Source: Gammaproteobacteria bacterium
GTDB taxonomy: Bacteria > Pseudomonadota > Gammaproteobacteria > Steroidobacterales > Steroidobacteraceae
Direction of reading: 5' to 3'
Assembly: GCA_003162555.1 (NCBI GenBank)
Contig: PMNQ01000034.1
Location: forward strand, 1-6,439
Length of the DNA stretch: 6,439 nucleotides
Position 1 is the stretch's first letter. Each line of letters starts with the position of its first letter. The position numbers and the translations under genes were made by a program. The notes beneath the pieces are model-generated. The model was not told where the DNA came from, searched no databases, and worked only from the letters and a program-made list of their open reading frames with translations. This document shows, piece by piece, positions 1 to 6,059 of the stretch.

Positions 1-1
1 G

Positions 2-91
2 TACATCATGACGCCCGAGCACCTGCACCACGACATGGTCGTCGCCGCGCTCGACGCCGGCAAGCACGTCTACCAGGAAAAGACGATGGCG
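2..91 (+). other. Gfo/Idh/MocA oxidoreductase-like fragment fused in frame to pilC
   Basis: Read from base 2, the frame gives YIMTPEHLHHDMVVAALDAG followed by KHVYQEKTMA. This is the family signature around the end of the Rossmann fold of Gfo/Idh/MocA oxidoreductases: TP-x-H, then an ALxAGKHV helix and strand, then E-K-(P/T)-M-A with the catalytic-region lysine. From base 92 the sequence is PilC. Bases 71-91 encode YQEKTMA, which is compatible with both the oxidoreductase motif and the PilC stretch that usually reads Y-x-EKT-x-A-I-K. The segment is therefore most likely a piece of another gene, perhaps from another genome, joined at a shared ~21-base word. No stop codon or frameshift marks the join. 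Confidence 0.7.
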
Positions 92-823
92 ATCAAGAAC
101 AAGATCAAGTCGGCCTTGATCTACCCGATCGCGGTATTCGTGGTCGCGTTCGTCGTGCTCGCGGTCATCATGATCTTCGTCATCCCCGCGTTCGAAGACG
201 TGTTCAAGAACTTCGGCGCCACCCTGCCGGCGCCGACGCTCTTCGTCATCGGCGTGTCGAAGATCTTCGTCGGCTACTGGTACCTGATTGTCGGCCTGGG
301 CGGCGGCGGCATCTACTTCTTCATGCAGTCGTGGAAGCGCTCCATCAAGATGCAGAAGTACATGGACCGGCTTCTGCTCAAGGTGCCGGTCTTCGGCGAC
401 CTCATCAACAAGTCGTCGGTCGCACGCTGGACACGCACGTTGTCGACGATGTTCGCCGCCGGCGTGCCGCTGGTCGAGGCGCTCGAGTCGGTCGCCGGCG
501 CCACTGGCAACATCGTCTACGAAGACGCGGTCATGAAAATACGCGACGAAGTCGCGACCGGCCAGCGCCTGCAGCGCGCGATGGAGAACACCGGATTGTT
601 CCCCAACATGGTGGTGCAGATGATCGCGGTCGGCGAGGAATCGGGTTCGCTCGATACCATGTCGGGCAAGGTCGCGACCTTCTACGAGGAAGACGTCGAC
701 AACGCGGTCGACAGCATGTCGGCCCTGCTCGAGCCGTTGATCATGGCCATTCTCGGCGTGCTGGTCGGCAGCCTCGTGATCGCCATGTACCTGCCGATCT
801 TCAAGCTCGGTTCCGTCGTCTAG
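2..823 (+). CDS. pilC: Type IV pilus inner-membrane platform protein PilC, C-terminal part (5' end chimeric/partial)
   Basis: PilC is the polytopic inner-membrane platform of the type IV pilus machine; it couples the PilB/PilT ATPases to pilin assembly and retraction. Numbering from the ATG at position 8, the PilC match starts at about residue 22 (YQEKTMAIKNKIK) and runs to the stop. Membrane segments lie at about 38-60, 77-105 and 240-263. The second T2SSF domain spans about 142-264, with the family hallmarks PLVEAL, GEESGSLDTM and the terminal MYLPIFKLG. PilC is normally about 400 residues, so the first cytoplasmic domain is mostly missing. The reading frame is open to the window edge, but its first ~27 codons are not PilC; they resemble a Gfo/Idh/MocA oxidoreductase. 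No genuine pilC start is present, so the ATG at 8 should not be taken as one. pilD follows after seven bases. The PilC identity is secure; a paralogous GspF is unlikely given pilD/coaE/zapD next door. Confidence 0.9.
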   Translation, partial: YIMTPEHLHHDMVVAALDAGKHVYQEKTMAIKNKIKSALIYPIAVFVVAFVVLAVIMIFVIPAFEDVFKNFGATLPAPTLFVIGVSKIFVGYWYLIVGLGGGGIYFFMQSWKRSIKMQKYMDRLLLKVPVFGDLINKSSVARWTRTLSTMFAAGVPLVEALESVAGATGNIVYEDAVMKIRDEVATGQRLQRAMENTGLFPNMVVQMIAVGEESGSLDTMSGKVATFYEEDVDNAVDSMSALLEPLIMAILGVLVGSLVIAMYLPIFKLGSVV

Positions 824-830
824 CCAATCC

Positions 831-1792
831 GTGATCGAGCTGCTCAGCCAAACGAGCGCGGCCTGGGTCGCGCTCGCCGGCGTCACCGGGCTGTTGGTCG
901 GGAGCTTTCTCAACGTCGTCATTCACCGCCTGCCCATCATGCTGGAGCGGGACTGGCGCGAGCAGTGCGCTGAGTTCGACGCGCGGCCGGGCGCGATGGC
1001 CAACAGCGACGGCGATGTCGGCGCGCATGCCACGACGCAGGTCGCCGGAACCTACAACCTGATCGTGCCGCGCTCGGCGTGCCCCGCGTGTCGCGCGCCG
1101 ATCAAGTCCTGGCAGAACATTCCGGTGCTGAGCTGGCTGTTGCTGAAGGGTAAGTGCGCCAACTGCAAGGCGCCGATCAGCCTTCGCTATCCGCTCATCG
1201 AACTGTGCTGCGCGCTGCTCAGCGCAGCCGTGGCCTGGAAGTTCGGCTTTGGCTGGCACGCCGTCGCGGCGCTCGGCCTCACCTGGGCGCTGATCGCCCT
1301 GACCGGCATCGATCTGGACACGCAGCTCCTGCCCGACGCCATCACGTTGCCGTTGCTGTGGGCGGGGCTGCTGGCCTCGCTGTTCGTGGGCATTGGCGCC
1401 CGTGGAGTCGGCGGAGTCGGTAGTGGCGGCGGCTATGCCAGTCTGCCCGTGACTCCGGCCGATGCCATCACCGGGGCCGCCCTGGGTTACCTGAGCCTCT
1501 GGATCGTGTTCCACGTGTTTCGCCTCTGCACCGGCAAGGAAGGCATGGGTTACGGCGACTTCAAGCTGCTGGCAGCGCTCGGGGCCTGGATGGGCGCGCG
1601 CATGCTGCTGCCAATCGTGCTGTTTTCGGCCCTGACCGGGGCTGTGGTCGGCATCGCGCTGATTCTCAGCGGCCGGCACGGTCGCGGCGTGCCTATGCCT
1701 TTCGGTCCGTTTCTGGCCGCGGCCGGCTGGCTCGCCATGATGTGGGGGCCACAGTGGGTGCAAGCCTACCTCGGGCTGTACGGCCACGGTTG

Positions 1793-1793
<1 letters not shown>
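831..1793 (+). CDS. pilD: Prepilin peptidase / N-methyltransferase PilD
   Basis: This membrane aspartyl protease cleaves the leader of type IV prepilins and type II secretion pseudopilins and N-methylates the new N-terminal residue. The 320-residue product has the N-terminal segment GLLVGSFLNVVIHRLP (20-35). A cytoplasmic methylase domain follows, with the zinc-binding tetrad Cys84, Cys87, Cys109 and Cys112. The catalytic aspartates are Asp161 in GIDLDTQLLPD and Asp243 in GYGDFKLLAALGAW. Several membrane helices fill the C-terminal half. The GTG at 831 is the only start close to the pilC stop (821-823), and it places the first membrane segment properly; no clear Shine-Dalgarno sequence precedes it, which suggests coupling to pilC. 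The stop TGA shares its last base with the coaE ATG. Two insertions are visible relative to a compact PilD: residues ~45-73 before the zinc domain and a Gly-rich loop at ~188-204. All key residues are intact. Confidence 0.95.
1404..1421 (+). repeat. 9-bp tandem duplication in the PilD glycine-rich loop
   Basis: GGAGTCGGC (1404-1412) is followed at once by GGAGTCGGT (1413-1421), coding a repeated Gly-Val-Gly in the Gly-rich loop of PilD (residues ~188-204). It is in frame and sits between membrane segments, so it is probably a tolerated slippage expansion. Confidence 0.6.
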
Positions 1794-2428
<635 letters not shown>

Positions 2429-2432
2429 GCGC

Positions 2433-3236
2433 ATGAGCGAGTCCCATCGCGAAGCGGCCACGGCCGCTGCCGCCGCCCCGACCGTGTTCGAGCAGCCGCT
2501 GAACGAGCGGCTGCGCACCTTTCTGCGGCTCGATTTTCTCTACAACCAGTCGCTGTATCACAACGACAAGGCCAGCAGCTGGGGGAGCCGCGCGGCGATG
2601 TCGAGCCTGCTCGACATGCTGGCCATCGCGATGCGTGGCGACGTACGCAGCGATGTGCTGAAGGAGCTCGAGCGTCATCTCGCCAAGCTCAACGAATACC
2701 AGAACCATCCGGGCATCGACGCCACGCGCCTGCGCGCGCTGATGAGCAACCTGATCCGGCTGCGCTCCGATCTGTCTTCGGCGGGCGTGGCCTGGCTGCA
2801 GCCTTTGCGCGATTCCGAATTCCTCGCCGCGATCAAACACCGCAGCGCCATTCCCGGCGGCACCTGCGAGTTTGATCTGCCCGATTATTATTTCTGGCTC
2901 AGCCAGCCCGACGCCGTGCGCATGGAGGCCTTCGTGCGCTGGCAGGGATTGCTGCGTCCGCTGTGCGACGCGATCGCCGAACTGCTGTGGCTGACACGCC
3001 AGAACGGCCGCTCGCGCGATGAGGTGGCGAAGGGCGGCATGTTCACCGTCGCCTTCGATCGCGAGACGCCATATCAGTTGTTGCGCATCACGCTACCGCC
3101 TGGCGCGCGGCTTTACCCGGAGATCAGCGGCAGTCACTACCGCTGCAGCATGCGCTTTCTCGAGTGGACCGATATCGACAGCCGGCCGAAGCAGACCGAG
3201 AGCGACGTGCCCTTCGTGCTGACCTGCTGTCCGTAG
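2433..3236 (+). CDS. zapD: Cell division protein ZapD (FtsZ-ring bundling factor, YacF/DUF1342 family)
   Basis: ZapD is a cytoplasmic dimer that crosslinks FtsZ protofilaments through the FtsZ C-terminal tail and stabilises the division ring. The 267-residue product matches the usual ~250 residues plus a short Ala-rich N-terminal extension (residues 8-15). Family hallmarks are [20 protein letters not shown] (18-37), a helical region of about 50-130, the [20 protein letters not shown] segment (136-155) and a C-terminal beta domain (about 203-265). The ATG at 2433 gives the natural N-terminus. The frame is open upstream to 2313, but that 40-residue extension lies inside coaE and resembles nothing. 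Only a weak Shine-Dalgarno sequence (TAGG, formed by the coaE stop) is present, so translation is probably coupled to coaE. It lies between coaE and yacG, as in E. coli (coaE-zapD-yacG). Confidence 0.93.
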   Translation: MSESHREAATAAAAAPTVFEQPLNERLRTFLRLDFLYNQSLYHNDKASSWGSRAAMSSLLDMLAIAMRGDVRSDVLKELERHLAKLNEYQNHPGIDATRLRALMSNLIRLRSDLSSAGVAWLQPLRDSEFLAAIKHRSAIPGGTCEFDLPDYYFWLSQPDAVRMEAFVRWQGLLRPLCDAIAELLWLTRQNGRSRDEVAKGGMFTVAFDRETPYQLLRITLPPGARLYPEISGSHYRCSMRFLEWTDIDSRPKQTESDVPFVLTCCP

Positions 3237-3260
3237 GGCCTGTTCACACCTGGAAAATCG

Positions 3261-3278
3261 ATGCGTTGCTGCTTATGA
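3261..3278 (+). other. Possible five-codon leader reading frame (MRCCL) overlapping the yacG start
   Basis: In the 38-base gap between zapD and yacG, ATG CGT TGC TGC TTA TGA encodes Met-Arg-Cys-Cys-Leu. Its stop overlaps the yacG ATG in ATGA (3275-3278). A GGAAAA at 3252-3257 lies six bases ahead, counted from GGA, and is the best Shine-Dalgarno candidate in the gap; the yacG ATG itself has none. This suggests, but does not prove, that ribosomes load on the mini frame and reinitiate at yacG. The frame is very short and could be chance. Confidence 0.3.
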
Positions 3279-3481
3279 ATTCGCCGTCGCGCCTTCACTG
3301 TCCGACCTGCAAGCGGCCGATCGAGTGGAACGAAGAGTTTCCATGGCGGCCGTTCTGCAGCGAGCGTTGCAAGCTCGTGGATCTGGGCGCCTGGCTCACG
3401 GAAGCGCACGCAATTCCTGGCGAACCGATCGACGAGATGGCCGCGGACCCGAACCGGCCTGAGCCGCCTGAATCCAGTTGA
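3275..3481 (+). CDS. yacG: YacG, zinc-binding DNA gyrase inhibitor family protein
   Basis: YacG is a tiny zinc-finger protein that, in E. coli, binds GyrB and inhibits DNA gyrase. The 68-residue product carries Cys9 and Cys12 (CPTC) and Cys28 and Cys32 (CSERC), the CX2C-X15-CX3C zinc site of the family. The characteristic [19 protein letters not shown] stretch (23-41) follows, and then an acidic, Pro-rich tail. The ATG at 3275 gives the expected length. The frame is open upstream to 3164, but that part overlaps zapD and looks like shadow sequence. No Shine-Dalgarno sequence precedes 3275 directly. Instead its ATG overlaps the stop of a five-codon frame at 3261 in the form ATGA, which could deliver ribosomes. 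Last gene of the pil-coaE-zapD block; it converges on the lrp-type gene with only six bases between stops. Confidence 0.93.
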   Translation: MNSPSRLHCPTCKRPIEWNEEFPWRPFCSERCKLVDLGAWLTEAHAIPGEPIDEMAADPNRPEPPESS

Positions 3482-3484
3482 TTC
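3470..3484. terminator. Weak inverted repeat at the yacG / Lrp-family gene convergent ends
   Basis: GAATC (3470-3474) and GATTC (3480-3484) can form a 5-bp stem with a 5-base loop spanning the yacG stop. Outer complementary pieces CTGA/TCAG (3468-3471 and 3488-3491) and GCCGC/GCGGC (3463-3467 and 3496-3500) nest around it. A short GTTT follows on the plus strand, but there is no real U-tract. It could be a modest bidirectional terminator for two genes whose stops are six bases apart. The stem is short, so confidence is low. Confidence 0.22.
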
Positions 3485-3487
3485 GTT

Positions 3488-3949
3488 TCAGTCGAGCGGC
3501 AGGCCCGCCTGCTTGACGACCGGGCGCAGCACGAAACTCGAATCGACGCGCGCCACGCCTGGCAGCTTGGTGAGCACCTTGCTGTGGAGCCGCTCAAAAT
3601 CGCTGGCGCTGCGCGCCACCACGCGCAGCATGTAGTCGCACTCGCCGGTGGTGAGATAGCACTCCGCAACTTCGGGAACGCGGCACACGGCCTGCTCGAA
3701 GGCGCCGAGATCGCGGTCGGTCTGACCCTTGAGCGTAATGCGCACCACGAAGCTGACGCTGATGCCGACCTTGGCCGGATTCAGCACTGCCGTGTAGCGT
3801 TCGATGACGCCGGCGCGCTCGAGCAATTTGACACGCCGCAGGCAGGCGGACTCGGACAGTCCCACGCGCAGCGCGAGCGCGGCATTGGCCATGCTGCCGT
3901 CGGCCTGCAGCTCACCGAGGATCTTCCTGTCAGTGCGGTCGATTGACAT
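3488..3949 (-). CDS. Lrp/AsnC-family transcriptional regulator, probable regulator of ald
   Basis: The 153-residue product has the standard layout of feast/famine regulators. The N-terminal winged helix-turn-helix runs from IDRTDRKILGELQADG through ANAALALRVGLSESACLRRVKLLERAGVI (about 3-49), with the recognition helix near 31-42. A hinge leads to the ligand-binding RAM domain (about 62-146), with ECYLTTGECDYMLRV (97-110) at the effector pocket. Such proteins form dimers and octamers that wrap DNA and respond to amino acids. The ATG at 3947-3949 gives the usual N-terminus MSIDRTDRKIL. The gene is divergent from alanine dehydrogenase across 124 bases, the arrangement seen for Lrp-type activators or repressors of ald in other bacteria (for example AldR of Mycobacterium). 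Regulation of ald by alanine is therefore inferred from position, not seen. It could also be a global Lrp, but the pairing favours a local role. Confidence 0.93.
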   Translation of the reverse strand: MSIDRTDRKILGELQADGSMANAALALRVGLSESACLRRVKLLERAGVIERYTAVLNPAKVGISVSFVVRITLKGQTDRDLGAFEQAVCRVPEVAECYLTTGECDYMLRVVARSASDFERLHSKVLTKLPGVARVDSSFVLRPVVKQAGLPLD

Positions 3950-4073
3950 TTTCTGCGGCCTATATGGCTACTATTCGCATATTCTGCCACTTTCTGGCGC
4001 GATATACGCCTGTTTCGCAATTCCCTGCCGCGGAGCGGGAGCACAATACGCGCCTCAACTGGAGGTCTGCCCC
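3950..4073. promoter_or_regulatory. Divergent lrp-type / ald control region
   Basis: This 124-base region is the only place for both divergent promoters. Its left half is clearly more AT-rich than the genes. It holds three similar boxes, TATAT (3961-3965), CATATT (3978-3983) and GATATA (4001-4006), roughly 17-23 bases apart and so about two helical turns, as expected for sites bound by an Lrp-type oligomer. Box 3 sits within GGCG/CGCC arms. On the plus strand, TTGACA (3943-3948, overlapping the regulator's start codon) and TACTAT (3969-3974) are a possible -35/-10 pair for ald, but their 20-base spacing is longer than ideal. The promoter assignment is inference. Confidence 0.45.
4061..4065 (+). 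promoter_or_regulatory. Ribosome binding site deciding the ald start
   Basis: GGAGG lies eight bases before the ATG at 4074. It is the strongest Shine-Dalgarno sequence in the window and supports 4074 over the much longer upstream frame, which would run through the intergenic region and antisense to the regulator. Confidence 0.8.
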
Positions 4074-5189
4074 ATGCGTATTGGCGTCCCTTCCGAAATC
4101 AAGATCCATGAATATCGCGTCGGGCTGATGCCCGCCTCGGTGCGCGAGCTCACGCTCGGCGGCCACACCGTCACGGTGCAGAGCGGCGCCGGACTCGGCG
4201 TCGGCTGCAGCGACGAGGATTACCGTGCCGCCGGCGCGAAGCTCGCGCCTGACGCCGCCACGGTGTTCGGCGCCTGCGACATGGTCGTCAAGGTCAAGGA
4301 GCCACAGCTCGCCGAGTGCGCCATGCTGCGCCCGGGCCAGCTGCTGTTCACCTATCTGCATCTCGCAGCCGACCGTGCGCAGGCCGACGGCCTGATGAAA
4401 TCGGGCGCCGTCGCCATTGCCTACGAGACCGTCACCGCGGCCGATGGCTCGCTGCCGCTGCTGGTGCCGATGAGCGAAGTGGCCGGCCGCATGTCGATCC
4501 AGGTCGGTGCCTACTACCTGCAGAAAGCGCAGGGCGGACGCGGCGTGCTGCTCGGCGGCGTGGCCGGCATTCCGCCGGGCAAAGTTGTCGTGATCGGTGG
4601 CGGCGTCGCCGGCACGAACGCGGTTGAGATGGCGCACGGCCTGCGCGCCGATGTCACGGTGATCGATCGGTCGCTGCCGCGCCTGCGCGCACTCGACGTG
4701 CAATTCCACGGCGCCGTGCAGACGATCTATTCCACCGCGGAATCGATCGAACGCGCCGTGACCGACGCGGACCTGGTGATCGGCGCCGTGCTGGTGCCGG
4801 GCGCAGCGGCCCCAAAGCTGGTCACTGAAGCAATGATCAGGCAAATGCGCCAAGGTTCCGTGGTCGTCGACATTGCGATCGACCAGGGCGGGTGCTTCGC
4901 CACCAGCAAACCCACCACGCACGCCGACCCCGTGTACACGCTGCACGGCGTGACGCATTACTGCGTGACGAATATGCCGGGCGCCGTGGCGCGCAGCTCC
5001 GCGCAGGCGCTCAATAACGCAACACTGCCTTACGTGAAGGCGCTGGCGGACAAGGGCTGGAAGGACGCGCTGGCGGCCGATGCCGGCCTGCGCAACGGCC
5101 TGAACGTGATCGATGGACGCGTCGTGCACGCGGCAGTGGCGCGCGACCTTGGGCTTCCCGCGCCCACGCCGGCACCGGTCAAGGCCTGA
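4074..5189 (+). CDS. ald: Alanine dehydrogenase (NAD-dependent)
   Basis: Ald interconverts L-alanine and pyruvate plus ammonia with NAD(H); it is a cytoplasmic, usually hexameric enzyme used for alanine catabolism or redox and ammonia balancing. The 371-residue product has exactly the typical length. Residues matching the characterised enzyme are all present: Arg15 and Lys75 (pyruvate binding), His96 and Asp270 (catalysis), Ser134, the nucleotide-binding loop GGGVAG (175-180), Asp198 at the end of the second Rossmann strand (NAD preference) and Asn300. The N-terminus [20 protein letters not shown] is the family signature. The start at 4074 is fixed by GGAGG at 4061 and by this signature. It is divergent from an Lrp/AsnC gene, its likely regulator. 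Its stop is 36 bases from the stop of the convergent unknown gene. Transhydrogenase subunit PntA shares the fold, but the length and motifs here are those of Ald. Confidence 0.97.
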   Translation: MRIGVPSEIKIHEYRVGLMPASVRELTLGGHTVTVQSGAGLGVGCSDEDYRAAGAKLAPDAATVFGACDMVVKVKEPQLAECAMLRPGQLLFTYLHLAADRAQADGLMKSGAVAIAYETVTAADGSLPLLVPMSEVAGRMSIQVGAYYLQKAQGGRGVLLGGVAGIPPGKVVVIGGGVAGTNAVEMAHGLRADVTVIDRSLPRLRALDVQFHGAVQTIYSTAESIERAVTDADLVIGAVLVPGAAAPKLVTEAMIRQMRQGSVVVDIAIDQGGCFATSKPTTHADPVYTLHGVTHYCVTNMPGAVARSSAQALNNATLPYVKALADKGWKDALAADAGLRNGLNVIDGRVVHAAVARDLGLPAPTPAPVKA

Positions 5190-5209
5190 TCGGCACGCGA
5201 AGCCGGATC
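5188..5209. terminator. Weak hairpin after ald
   Basis: GATCGGC (5188-5194) pairs with GCCGGATC (5202-5209) to give a 7-bp stem with one bulged G and a 7-base loop, overlapping the ald stop codon. It lies in the 36-base gap between the convergent ends of ald and the minus-strand unknown gene. No U-tract follows on either strand, so it is at best a weak intrinsic terminator. Confidence 0.2.
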
Positions 5210-5225
5210 GGCGCGGGACCGGTCG

Positions 5226-5606
5226 TCAGAGCTTGATTTTGCCGCCGCCGGGGATCGCCCCGCCGCCGACATCGGGCACCACGATGCGCGAGGAAGCCTC
5301 GCGGCGATACTCGCGCGCTTCTTCGATCGCCTGCTCCAGCGCCGCGTGCACCGCGGCCGGAAAGCGCTGCACCGCTTCGTCCAGCGAGTTCGCCTCGATG
5401 TCGAAGGACAGCGGCAGCACGCCACCGGGCGTCAGCAACTGCGTCTGGCCTGAAAACAGCACGGCGCGCGCCGGGTCCGCGTTGCCGTCCACCGTCACCG
5501 GCGTGAGCCGGCGAATCGTGCCGGCCTTGCGATCGGTGTACAGCTCATCGCGGTACAGCGTGTTCGCGTCCATCTGAATGTCAGGCATCCCTGGTTCCTG
5601 GGCCAT
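5226..5606 (-). CDS. Conserved-looking small protein of unknown function, third gene of the secA-mutT operon
   Basis: The 126-residue product was not assigned to a named family. It has no signal peptide, membrane helix or cysteines and is likely cytoplasmic. Residues 7-75 (from MPDIQMDANTLYRDELYTDR) look like a beta-rich segment including the phrase SGQTQLLTPGGVLPLSFDIEA (52-72). Then comes a charged amphipathic helix (about 74-104, LDEAVQRFPAAVHAALEQAIEEAREYRREA) and a Gly/Pro-rich end (about 108-126). The ATG at 5606 was chosen because GAGAGGG lies about seven bases ahead, directly after the mutT stop. An in-frame ATG at 5588 is an alternative with AGGA ahead of it. It starts 12 bases after mutT and so is probably co-transcribed with secA and mutT. 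The regular codon use and the good ribosome site support a real gene. I have a vague recollection of similar uncharacterised gammaproteobacterial proteins, but no function can be given. Confidence 0.8.
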   Translation of the reverse strand: MAQEPGMPDIQMDANTLYRDELYTDRKAGTIRRLTPVTVDGNADPARAVLFSGQTQLLTPGGVLPLSFDIEANSLDEAVQRFPAAVHAALEQAIEEAREYRREASSRIVVPDVGGGAIPGGGKIKL

Positions 5607-5612
5607 TGTCCA

Positions 5613-5619
5613 TCCCTCT
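5613..5619 (-). promoter_or_regulatory. Ribosome binding site of the unknown gene after mutT
   Basis: Read on the minus strand, GAGAGGG follows immediately on the mutT stop codon and lies about seven bases before the ATG at 5606. It supports that start and a polycistronic secA-mutT-unknown message. Confidence 0.55.
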
Positions 5620-6059
5620 CAATTGGCGTTGTTGGTTGCAGCGAGTTCCAAGTTCTCAAGCCAGTCAATGATCGGCAGGTCGGCGGGCAGCAGCGGCAGT
5701 TCGCGCAGCGCCGCCGGACGCTCCCAGCGCAACGGCTGACCTTCCAGTCCGCGCGGCACGCCCGAGTACTCATCGACCATCCAGACTGACAGCTCGACGT
5801 GCCGCTCCGGGTATTCATGCGTGAGCGCGAACACTGCCCGCGCTGATTCCACCTGCACGCCGAGTTCCTCCTGCAGCTCGCGCCGGAGCGCGGCGGCTTC
5901 GGGCTCGCCGGGCTCGATCTTGCCGCCCGGAAACTCCCACTGTCCGGCCAGCGCCTTGCCGGCGGTGCGCTGCGTCACCAGCACGCGCCGCTGTTCGTCA
6001 GATATCACTGCCGCAACCACGCGCACCGTCGGTTTCAAGACTCGAGCGCACCGTGGCAT
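5619..6059 (-). CDS. mutT: 8-oxo-dGTP diphosphatase MutT (Nudix hydrolase)
   Basis: MutT hydrolyses 8-oxo-dGTP to the monophosphate, keeping the oxidised base out of DNA. The 146-residue frame has WEFPGGK (41-47) and a perfect Nudix box, G46-x5-E52-x7-R60-E61-L-x-E64-E65-x-G67-V68. The core starts at [20 protein letters not shown] (12-31). The coordinates use the first ATG (6059), but that ATG is made from the Gln-Cys codons of the conserved SecA zinc motif and has no ribosome site. A TTG at 6036-6038 overlaps the secA stop as TTGA, and GTGs at 6026 and 6020 are closer to the usual MutT N-terminus, so the true start may be any of these. It is preceded by secA, as in E. coli (secA-mutT). Its stop is 12 bases before the next gene. 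No C-terminal thiamine-phosphate synthase-like domain, found fused in some gammaproteobacterial MutT proteins, is present here. Confidence 0.92.
   Translation of the reverse strand: MPRCARVLKPTVRVVAAVISDEQRRVLVTQRTAGKALAGQWEFPGGKIEPGEPEAAALRRELQEELGVQVESARAVFALTHEYPERHVELSVWMVDEYSGVPRGLEGQPLRWERPAALRELPLLPADLPIIDWLENLELAATNNAN

Noticed and set aside
8..823. A real oxidoreductase-PilC fusion protein starting at the ATG at 8
   Set aside because: Only ~27 residues of the oxidoreductase motif are present, from the middle of its domain, and the join falls on a stretch shared by both families; a chimeric join explains this better than a functional fusion.
801..1787. 328-codon open frame antisense to pilD
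   Set aside because: Mirror of pilD codon bias, rich in Gln/Arg/Ala, without domains or a ribosome site; it also overlaps the end of pilC.
3237..3274. A possible mobile-element end in the zapD-yacG gap (TGTTCACACC)
   Set aside because: No inverted partner, target duplication or transposase sequence nearby; the gap is only 38 bases.
3804..4073. 90-codon N-terminal extension of ald
   Set aside because: It runs antisense through the regulator and the intergenic region. The strong GGAGG and the family N-terminus both place the start at 4074.
3960..5129. 389-codon open frame antisense to ald
   Set aside because: It covers the whole of ald on the other strand, has shadow-like composition (His/Arg/Ala/Gly-rich) and shows no family motif. 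ald itself is unmistakable, and long antisense frames are expected at this GC.
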